A DNA stretch of 64,000 nucleotides from Tetracladium setigerum (taxonomy: Eukaryota; Ascomycota; Leotiomycetes; Helotiales): the NCBI GenBank assembly GCA_031472005.1, contig PZJY01000005.1, positions 310,001 to 374,000 on the forward strand, given 5' to 3'. Each line of letters opens with the position of its first letter. The first letter of the stretch is position 1. The notes beneath the pieces are model-generated. The model worked only from the letters and a program-made list of their open reading frames with translations, was not told the origin of the DNA and ran no database searches. Shown here piece after piece: positions 12,610 through 22,174 of the stretch. Both the position numbers and the translations under genes were made by a program.

Positions 12610-13457
12610 GGCAGTGGTGCTGTGTACGGACGTGTGTGTGTTTGTTTACTGTGCTTTCTTGCTGGTTGGTGGCGGGGTGCCAGAAAGGCTGAGGAAGACC
12701 GAGAGAAGAGCGAGAAGGAGCTGGGAATGATTTTGGCGAGTACGATTGACTGTGGTGATGAAGGAGTGGAGAGGGTAGATGAGAGGGCAGAACCAGGTCT
12801 TATTATACTCGACGACTCTGGATGAAAATATACATTTTCGCTTAGCTCTTTCTTCTCTGCTCAATCTGGCCGTCGTTCGATCGCTTCTTCTCCCGCGTGG
12901 TCTAGCATGATCTGGTGTGGCATCAAATAATGCGGGGGGAACTTCTTGGGGAACTGGGGCATCGGGGGACTGTGGACGAGCTCCAACTAGTAGAACAATC
13001 CTTGACTATTTTGAGTTTGACTTTGGTCTGACATCCAGATTTCTAGGAGAAGATTGAGCGATGGTCCCGTGGATGCATATCAGACTCAAGCATTGATGCC
13101 GCTAGCTATTTGATGGGACCAATCCGAAGGACGAATTCCAGCTTCGCTCGTCCGGTGTCCTGTGTCGGTGGCTGGTGGCTGTTCTGATGCAGAAAGTGTG
13201 TTCGGGGAAGTAGCCGATGGAGGTTGCACTGGGGCTTGGATCACGTGATGTCTCGCTTGCTCTAGCGAGGCCAAGCCTGCGCTTGCTGGCCCCTTGGTCT
13301 CCGCATCTCCCCAGTTTTCCTTCATGATCATCGGCACTCCCGATGTCATCTCTCCACGGAAGGCCCGACTTGGTAGAGGTCAAGGAGTATATCCTCAATT
13401 GCTGTCATCGGGTATCTTGCGACAATCAATTCACGGTATTGCCCGGTCTTGCATACC
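12610..13457. promoter_or_regulatory. divergent promoter region of sugar permease 2 and Zn2Cys6 regulator
   Basis: No gene was seen. The stretch holds TCGGGGA at 13202-13208 and a near copy (TCGGGGG) close to 12962. Sites here could let the neighbouring regulator control itself and the permease; this is inference. Confidence 0.35.
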
Positions 13458-15803
13458 ATGCGTCGCTTTGCCGAATCTCCAGTCGGGTCGGGGAGTTTCC
13501 CGACAAGTTCGAGCCCTAATTCCATCACTGTCGGCCCAGCGAGGAAGAAAGCGAGGACTGAGGCCTCGAGCGAACATCTAGACAATTCACATCCAGGTCT
13601 CTCCAATGTTGATTGCAATAGTATCATTGAGCCTACTACCAACAACGATACCACGACCAACACCACCACCACCACCAACCTCTCTCGCCCTCGCCCTCGC
13701 CTGCGTGCAGCCGTGGCCTGCGCTCAATGTAGAGCAAGGAAGACCAAATGTAATGGCGTTCGACCGGTCTGTGGTTATTGTGAAAGAACCAAGAACTTGT
13801 GCCAGTATGATGGCCATGAAAATCACATCCCGACATCGCCCTTGTACGTCCGACCTATGCTTTGATACTGCCCTTGTTCAAACCCTCTCGTTGGCTCTGA
13901 ATCCGGATGATCATATTTACCCCACTAACTATATGTCTAGAAGCTGCCAAAATGTTGGACATGAGGTCTTGCAAGCTGTTCAGCACCTTACCCAGGTCGT
14001 TGTACGCCAGCAGCAGCAGCAACAACAACAGCAGGTGATACAGCATACCCACCCTTTTGGCGATAGCCAGAGCTGGTCTGCCAGCCCGGGCAGGCAAGTT
14101 TACCAGGACTGGAAGAGTCAAATTACCTAACTGCTGGTATTGAGGGAGGTGGTCTAGGAGGCGCGAACGTATCTGGATATCACCCTGCAGCTTCTGAAGG
14201 CTTGGATTCCATCCTGAACTGGACGGTTTTTCCCAGAGGACTTCCCTCCATACCAGTAGATGATGGCAATCCGATTCAGCTGTGTGATGCGTTGCCCTCA
14301 ATCACCTCGGCACATCTCAAAGAACTAGAGGAGAGCTACATTCTCGTTGTGCACTCCAAAAACCCGATGCTGGATCTAGCAACCTTGCGCGGTTATATGG
14401 CGCATGTAGCGGAAAACGGGTTTGACTGGAGTACTCGAACATGTCTCGTTGCCATTGTTTGTGCTATTGGCGCCCTGTGTCGAGAGCACGGTTCGGATGA
14501 ATCAGCACGAAAAGAAAGCGAGGAGGATGCGTATCGTTTCTGGAGCGTGGCTGCGAAGAGGCTTGGGTTGGCAATGGCTTATAACACTGTTGAATCCGCA
14601 CAGTGTTTATGCTTGTCAGGGTGAGTGCCTTCCTCAAGTCAATCTTTGCGGCTCCTTTGCTATGGAGAAAGGAAGGTTTACTTGATTGCCACTACTGACC
14701 CAGATAGAATTTGGTTCATGTGCTGTCTGCGACCGCTGGAGGCTTGGAAGCACTTCACGATGGCAGGGAACGCCTGGTACTCTTTTATGATTGCGAGGTA
14801 ATTCGGTATAACAGAGAACGAAAAGCCATTTGCTCATTCAAAGTAGATCTCCCAGGAGCAATCTAGACGTCCAGCTTCAGAATCCCACGCTACAAACACT
14901 TGAACAAAGTACCTTCTATACGGCGTACAAATCGGAACTGTATGTTTTATTTCTGTTATTCTGCAGATTCTCAATTTCGATGTTCGCCGTTAACTCGTAA
15001 ACAACAGAGAACTGCGGTATGAATTGGGCATGCATGGCTCTGTCTTGGAGCGTCTTGAAGATCGCATCATGTTCCCCTTGCCTCCACTCTCCCAGGAAGC
15101 GATTGCTGGAGGATCAGCTCCCAGCGAAGACACAGACGGCTGGTACTTCTATCTATCTGACATTGCCGCCCGTCATCTCATCAACCGAATCGTCGAGGCG
15201 CGCTCTCAGAACAGCCAGGTCCGTGACATCGACAGAAACAGGGTACGCAGGCTGCTTCATGACTATGAAGTCTTCCGTGCCCAATTGGACGAATGGTATG
15301 AGTCTCTTCCACCGGTAGTCTCATTCAAATTGCCCAAAACCACGATTGTATATGACCCAAACCTGTCGACTCATATTTTGCGTTCCCGTTATTTGTTCAT
15401 CCAGGAACTTCTGTGTCGGCCTTTCCTCAATATTTGCCTGAATCAATCTGTTATTTTGGCGGATGATCTGCTCGAGAGCGTTGTTCACTTGGCTTCATTA
15501 GGGCTGAAATGCTGTGCATGGAAGCTCCAGAGCTCGTATGAGATTGTAAGATTGGATCATGGGCTGTGGATTGCAGTACGCAACATGACTACTTGTGCTA
15601 TGCTGTTGATTGGGGCCGCTCGTGGCAAGGAAATGTCATTTTTGAACGCAGCTGCAAGACTGGAGATTCCAGAGGACTGGAGAGAATTGATTCGCATTGT
15701 GCTGTTGAGGTTTGGAGCACTCGTAACCGAGACAAAGGGAGGAGTGGCATATTGCTTAGAGCTGTTGCGTCACGGCCTCGCAGACTTTCAGACGGATGTA
15801 TGA
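13458..15803 (+). CDS. Zn2Cys6 transcription factor with fungal-specific middle domain
   Basis: A nuclear DNA-binding regulator. After an ATG at 13458 (an earlier TTG is not used) comes a Ser/Asn/Thr-rich stretch, then the zinc cluster CAQCRARKTKC followed by CGYCERTKNLC, near residues 90-117. A run of about nine Gln follows, encoded near 14009-14035. The rest resembles the fungal_trans middle region (DLATLRGYMAHVAENG and RFWSVAAKRLGLAM). Exons are 13458-13843, 13941-14620, 14708-14797, 14856-14939 and 15008-15803. One frame slip lies at CCCGGG 14085-14090. Adding one base gives 679 codons (678 aa) exactly. It sits among sugar permeases, glycosidases and oxidoreductases, and is the likely cluster-specific regulator. 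Target genes are not shown by sequence. Confidence 0.87.
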
Positions 15804-16250
15804 GAGAGAAATTTGTTCGTTCAACTGATTTTTTGTGGCGTTTGATACCTACTATTGTAAGTTTGGAAATTCCGCGCAGGCAAGGGCTAAAAAGGCTTAG
15901 CTGAATCATGCAAGAAGAGGCAGATCTAAGGCCCTGCATTCTGCGCTGCTTCCATCTTGTTGTTTTTGATCGAGTATTGTCGAAAATGCATAGCCAAGCT
16001 TGTATTCAATACAGTACCAGTACTTTTTTCGGTTCTTCCCCGATGAAATGTCCGAACTCGCTTCCAAAGTCCCCGAGTAGGTCTAGATTGTCCCCACTTC
16101 CCCTCCTACCAAGACAAAGTCGTTATTAAGTTCTTTGCAAATATACTAATTAAGGTTCAAGATGATTTTTTTCATAATGATCTTTTCTTTTTTCCTTTTC
16201 AATAGTGTTATCAATAATCGGAACAGCAAAAGGGAATTACCTAACTCAAG
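15804..16250. promoter_or_regulatory. promoter region of the second Gfo/Idh gene
   Basis: No gene was seen. There are two TCCCCGA words at 16037-16043 and 16070-16076, and an AT-rich stretch directly before the ATG. Confidence 0.35.
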
Positions 16251-17512
16251 ATGGGTGCACCATCCCGAATCCTAAGAGTCGGAATCATTGGCTGCGTAGA
16301 AATCACCCAAGTCGTCTTCATCTCCACCCTTGGCTTCCTCGCCGATTACTTCCAAATCACATACCTCTACGACCACAACAAAGAATCTCTCGAGCACTGC
16401 CGTAAGAAAGTCGTAGGTGGTATCAACCCAGCCATCACACAAGATGCAGAAGAGCTGTGCGCTTCACCAGATGTCGACGTCGTGCTTGTCATGAGCAACT
16501 ATGAAGAGCATGTCGCTCACACGGTGCTCGCGCTCAAGTACAACAAATCTGTTATGGTGGAGAAACCACTTGCCATGTCACTGCGCGATGCCGATATCAT
16601 GATCGAGGCTGAGAAACAGTCGCAGGGGAAGATATTTGTTGGCTATATTCGTCGCTACGCGCCGGCTTTTCTCGCAGCGGTGAAAGAGGTCGGAGAGATG
16701 GACAATGTCCTTTATGCGCGTGTAAGAGGTACATATGCGACCGTTTTTTTTTAATCTTTTTCCTTTTTTTCGCTCCTTCAGCAATCTGTAATGTACAGTC
16801 TGATCTCTCTTGATAGACATTATTGGTCCGAACAAGACTTTCATCGAACAGAGCGGCACCTTTCCTACCGATTTCTCGTCAGCCGCAACGCAAAAATACA
16901 CAGAGGCACTTGCAACCGAGCGGGACGAGATCCTAAACCAGGCGCTGGATGTTGAGTGTGGTATACCTGCAACAACACAAAACAAGAGATTATGGTCCTT
17001 GCTTGGTGGTTTAGGTTGTCATGATCTCTCAGCAATGAGAGAAGCACTCGGGACACCCATTTCAGTTGCAGGAGTATCCTTTGGAAACGACTTTTGGAAG
17101 TAAGCGCTATCTACCTACCTATCTGTGTCTTAATGTAAAAGAATTATTAACCGGAAACAGTGTCTTATTCCAATACCCCAGCTTCTCCGTAGCTTACGAA
17201 AGCGGACTAACACAAGTCCCGATCTTCGATGCCCATATCGAGATATACAGCGCAAACAAGATCGTGCGGGTTTCATATGATTCTGCGTTTATCAAGGGCG
17301 CTCCGACAACGCTCCAGATTAAGGAGAATGTTGATGGTGTGTTTCGAGATTCGCATGTTCGGCATACTTATGAAGATGAGTATACGTTGGAGCTCAAGGA
17401 TTTTTATGCGGCGGTTGTGGAGGGGAAGGAGATAAAGACGAGTGCGAGAGATGCAAGGCAGGATTTGGAGATTTTTGGAATGATACTTAAGGCTTATTCG
17501 AGTGCTGCTTAG
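16251..17512 (+). CDS. Gfo/Idh/MocA family oxidoreductase, intact
   Basis: An NAD(P)-dependent sugar- or polyol-type oxidoreductase of 370 aa, read without any frame break. Exons are 16251-16728, 16817-17099 and 17161-17512. The Rossmann strand RVGIIGCVEITQV opens the protein. The catalytic-region motif MVEKPLA follows VALKYNK near residues 100-110, and YIRRYAPAF follows. The C-terminal domain includes GGLGCHDLSAMREALG and ends LEIFGMILKAYSSAA. The first glycine-rich loop is unusual in that GCVE replaces the commoner GxGxxG. It differs clearly from the other family member at 1245, so it is not a recent copy. It lies 3' of the regulator on the same strand and 5' of the GH3 gene. The substrate is unknown. 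Confidence 0.9.
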
Positions 17513-18188
17513 CAATACGAAGTAGATTATTGGCAGATAGTTTTGCTTTTTAATCAAGCAAGTGAAATCTCTTGCTTACTACTTCTTTTAGCTTCTTATT
17601 ACTTTGAAGTTTAAGGTGGTATTGTGTGCTAGTCTCTCAAGTGAAAGCTGTGCCAGCCAGCCACCCCTCCACCGATTGCAGTGTCGGGTATACACAATTG
17701 TAAAACCCACCCTTACGTACGTATAGTACGTCGTACAATATGTATCTTGTACTGTAAGAGATCGGCAACTAGCAGCTCTTCTACACACTCTGCTACAACG
17801 ACAAGCCATCTGTAAGACTACCATTCACATGACAGGACATAACCTGTACCAGAAATCCGGGGCAGGCACTGCCAAGGTTGGGGGCGAGGATGCTCCTTCG
17901 CTTGTGTCGGAAATGTCGGGGAGAAGCCGAAGTAACTGTAGCACAAATCGTCTTGCTTGCAGAGAAGCTTACCCACCACTTCCATCTGCTCGAGCTATAG
18001 CTTAGCTCTTGCACACGTAAAATCACCTGAGAGTCAAAATATATAGACATTTTTTTCCTGCTGTGACGAGCTTTGTTTTCATTTTGTTCATAAATCAACT
18101 GCTCTTCCTTCCTGAATTTCCAGACAGGTACTTCACATTTGAGGTTTTCGCAATAAACTCATTTCCTTCCTCTCGCTTAATATTCACT
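17513..18188. promoter_or_regulatory. promoter region of the GH3 gene
   Basis: No gene was seen. It holds TCGGGGA at 17916-17922 and an ATATATAG word near 18040, about 150 bases before the GH3 start, as a possible TATA element. Confidence 0.35.
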
Positions 18189-21142
18189 ATGTTTACGACG
18201 TTAGATGTGGAAAATGTGCTGGCCCAGCTAACTTTGCATGAGAAGCTCTCTCTTCTAGCAGGTAAGTCTTTTTTCCCTTTCTTTCTTAATTTCTTCAACA
18301 TTCTCTATTCTAGAAATACTTGAAAAGAACGAAGTCTGAACGAAATCTTGGCAGGTCGCGATTTCTGGCACACAACCGACATTCCTCGACTCGGCATACC
18401 ATCTCTCCGACTTTCAGATGGCCCCAATGGCGTCCGCGGCATTCACTTCTTCAACTCCACACCCTCGGCTTGTCTCCCTTGTGGGACGGCTCTGGGAGCA
18501 ACATGGAATACATCTTTGATTCATGAGCTGGGCATTTTGATGGCCCACGAAGCGAAAGCAAAGGGGGTACATGTTATTCTTGGTCCCACGGTGAACATGC
18601 ACCGATCACCCATTGGAGGTCGTGGTTTTGAAAGCTTTGCTGAAGATCCGGTACTTTCAGGTCTGATGGCCAGTGCTTTTTGTCAGGGTATTGAAAGCCA
18701 AGGCATTGCTTCGACGATTAAGCATTTCGTTGGGAATGATCAGGAAGATAAGAGGATGGCGGTGGATGTGAGAGTTTCCGATCGAGCCCTTCGAGAGATC
18801 TATCTGCTTCCGTTTATGCTGGCTGTGAGAGACAGTAAACCGAAAGCTTTCATGGCATCGTACAATAAGCTCAATGGCGTTCATGTTAGCGAGAGAAAGG
18901 ACATACTGGATGGGATACTGCGGAAGGAATGGGGTTGGAAGGGCCTTGTGATGAGTGATTGGTAAGTTTGAAGCTGTGTAACTTTTCAAAATGCACCGAA
19001 ATAACTGGTTCTCCTATCCATAGGTACGGTACATACAGCATCACCGAATCGGTACAAGCCGGATTGGACTTGGAGATGCCTGGCCCCCCCAGATGGCGAA
19101 CAGCAGCACTTCAACACGCAATCGCATGCAACAAACTCTCAATAGACGATGTAGACGACCGCGTCCGGAATGTCCTCGGCCTCGTCAATTCCGTAGCAGA
19201 GAGCGGTGTGGACCAAAACGTGAAAGAAACAACCAGAGACACCGAAGAGACCAGAATTCTGCTCCGAAAAGCAGCTGCCGAGTCCATCGTTCTATTAAAA
19301 AACGATGGATCAATCCTCCCCCTCCGTGCCGACCGAAAAGTCGCAGTCATTGGGCCAAATAGTAAAATTGCCGCCTACTGTGGAGGTGGAAGTGCATCTC
19401 TCTCATCATACTATGCCGTTACGCCATTTGAAGGTGTTCAAGCTCGATGCGCGGATATCGAGTATGCCCCAGGATGTTACGGCCATCGAATCCTTCCCCT
19501 CCTCAACGGCAAGGTCGAAACGGCAGATGGTCAACCAGGTTTACAATTTCGTGCATACCACGATGGACCAGAGATTCAAGACCGTACTCCCTTTGATCAA
19601 CTCACCGTCACGAATAGCTACTGTTTCCTCACCGATTACGAACATCCCGATCTAAAAGGAAGTCTATTCTACGCCGAGATTGAAACATACTTAACTCCAA
19701 CCGAGGATTGCGTGTGGGAATTTGGTCTTCAGGTTCATGGTACTTGTACTCTGGAAGTAGATGGTCATATTGTCGTGGATAATGCCACCACCCAGATTGC
19801 TGGGGATTCGTTCTTCGGTGCTGGGACTCGCGAAGAGCGCGGCACGATTGCGCTTAAAGCAGGGCAAAGACACAAATTATTCATCAAATTTGCGAGCGCT
19901 CCTACTTCCAAATTGACGCTGAATGGGGTCACTGCGTTTAGGAAAGGGGGCCTTCGTCTGGGTGGTTGTCCACTGTTAGATGAAGATGCAGAGATTGCGC
20001 GTGCCGTTGAAGTTGCGAAGTCGGTGGATCAGGTTATTATTTTTGCTGGGTTGAATGTAAGTCTTCCTCTCATTCTACGAATATCATTGTTTTTCTGTTG
20101 TTTTTTTGGTTCATGAGTTTGTTACTTGGTACTTGTTACTGACATGATTTCATCAGAGCGACTGGGAGTCCGAAGGATACGATCGAAAGAACATGGACTT
20201 ACCACCCCGTACAGACACACTCATCTCAGCTGTCCTCGCCGTCAAGCCAGACACGGTCGTAGTCATCCAAAGCGGAACTCCCGTCGCCATGCCTTGGGCA
20301 TCACGATGTCGTGCTCTTCTTCACGCTTGGTATGGAGGGAACGAGACTGGCCATGCAATAAGCGATGTTATTTTTGGCGCTGTAAACCCAGTAAGTAAAA
20401 ACCTCTCTACCTCTCTCTCTCCGTCTCTCTTCCTCTTTTTCTCCCTTCCTATTTTCTCTCCCTTTTCCCCTCCCTCCTTATCCATCCAACTCCATCCATC
20501 TAACAATCACCCACCACCTCCAAAGTCCGCCAAACTCCCCCTCACATTCCCCAAACGCCTCCAAGACAACCCCGCCTATCTAAACTACAAATCCGAGAGC
20601 GGCCGTATAATCTACGGCGAGGACATCTTCATCGGCTACCGCTACTACGACAAAGTAGACATTCCGGTCTTATTCCCTTTCGGACACGGCTTGTCATACA
20701 CACAATTCGCACTCTCTTCTTTATCAGTTAACTACTCCACGACGAACACCAAAACCACTACCAATGGAAACGCAAATGCAAATACCAACACCAACACCAA
20801 TCCCACAACCCTCACCATCTCCCTAACACTAACAAACACCGGCCCCCTCCCTGGCTCAGAAGTAATCCAAATCTACCTCACACCCAGCACCTCCCTTCTC
20901 CCCGTCATCGCACCCATCAAAGAACTAAAAGGCTTTCAAAAAGTCTTCTTGAACCCCAAAGAGAGCAAACTCGTCGTCGTGGAGATTGAAGGAAAATACG
21001 CAACGAGTTATTGGAACGAGACGAAAGGTGCGTGGCATCAGGTGCCAGGCACGTATCATGTTGCGGTGGGGAATAGTAGTCAGGGGGAGTTTTTGCGTGG
21101 TGATTTCGAGGTGGGTGAGGAGGTTTTTTGGAGGGTTTGTAG
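18189..21142 (+). CDS. GH3 beta-glucosidase-like enzyme with inserted PA14 domain
   Basis: It cleaves terminal beta-linked glucose or a related sugar. Exons are 18189-18261, 18355-18961, 19024-20056, 20157-20390 and 20526-21142. The catalytic nucleophile is Asp in GLVMSDW, near residue 226. Other GH3 marks are LSDGPNGVRG, GPTVNMHRSPIGGRGFESF and IKHFVGNDQE. A PA14 insertion (about residues 390-550) follows the second GH3 half, and FGHGLSYTQF begins the fibronectin-III-like end. There is no signal peptide, so it is probably intracellular. The natural stop is hidden by one missing G in GGG 21133-21135. In the restored frame the protein ends EEVFWRGL at 21142 and is 854 aa; as written the frame runs on to about 21503. 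An Asn/Thr/Ala repeat lies in the last domain. Confidence 0.9.
20391..20525 (+). other. intron in the GH3 gene, stop-free and a multiple of three
   Basis: Donor GTAAGT and acceptor AAAG, 135 bases of pyrimidine-rich sequence. It has no stop in frame, so an automatic caller could keep it as 45 extra codons. Family alignment joins GAVNP directly to SAKLPLTFPKRLQ. Confidence 0.7.
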
Positions 21143-21402
21143 AACAATTTTCGGGGGGGGGGGGGTGGGGTTGTTTCTTTTTTGTTGTTGTTGTTGTTTA
21201 GATGGTTTGGGTTGGATTTTAGATATATATATTGCGCGCCTCTCCCTGCCCAGGAGGGGAAAACCGTTCGCAAAAGGAATAGTTATCGGAATAAATCACT
21301 TCAAAACTTCATTTCAATCCGCAATGTTACATCTTTCAACCTTAAGCATAAAACGTATGAACACACACAAAAAAAAGGGGGGGGGGGAAGCATTTACATC
21401 TG

Positions 21403-21403
21403 C

Positions 21404-21431
<28 letters not shown>
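21403..21431. repeat. (CT)n microsatellite
   Basis: About 14 tandem CT units, directly readable. Confidence 0.9.
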
Positions 21432-21434
<3 letters not shown>

Positions 21435-21457
21435 CATCTCCCTGTCTCCTTACTCGA

Positions 21458-21484
21458 ACATACATACATACATACACACACACC
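21458..21484. repeat. (ACAT)n / (CA)n microsatellite
   Basis: Tandem ACAT units running into CA units. Confidence 0.8.
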
Positions 21485-22174
21485 CAATATCCAACACATA
21501 TAAAACAAAATCCCCAGCTCAACCAACCAAACCAACCAAAATATGACGAACAAAAAATCTTTCGTTGTCTAAACTTGTGTAGAAAAGCGAGATCAGATCA
21601 GATAATTATTATATAGGTACGGGTACCTAGGTAATCTTACTTTATAGATTGTGAGAGCAAAGAACAAAAAAATAAAAAAATAAACAATCACACACTCCCA
21701 AAAGGGAAAGAAAAAAAAATAAAAAAAGCTAACTCTTTACTCATGGTTTTGTATGAGGTGCTCTATTATAGTAGTTGTACTGTATACTCTCTTTATCATT
21801 CATTGATTGGGACAAACTTTCTCAAATGGCCAACAAGGACCCAAAGGCCAACAGCCAAAAAAAAGTTGAAAAAAAAAGTTTTAAACAAGCCACTTCATTA
21901 CGCTACAATTACTATCTCTTTGAGTTCCCAATCCTTCTTAATTTGTAAGGGGGTATGTGATTGGTTCTGTTCTGTTCTGTTCATTAACTTTCCTTTGCTC
22001 GGATTGCTTCGATCCTTGGTAATCATTTGGTATATCGCGCTGCCTGGCTTCCTTTCTTCCTTCTCTCCTTCTCTTACTCACGCCCTGTCTTTACTCCTCC
22101 ACTCCCTCCTCATTAATTAAATCATCACTCTCCTTTCCCTCCCCTCTCTCCATCCTCCTCCCTCAACCCTTCAC

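Larger units (their letters stand above)
21143..22174. other. convergent low-complexity region between GH3 and TBC genes
   Basis: No gene was seen. The stretch is packed with simple sequence: a run of about a dozen G at 21153-21165, a (CT)n tract at 21403-21431, an (ACAT)n/(CA)n tract at 21458-21484 and A-rich runs near 21660-21725. It holds the 3' ends of both neighbours. Confidence 0.5.

Noticed and set aside
13449..13457. TTG-started extension of the Zn2Cys6 protein
   Set aside because: Nuclear fungal genes start at ATG; the first in-frame ATG is at 13458.
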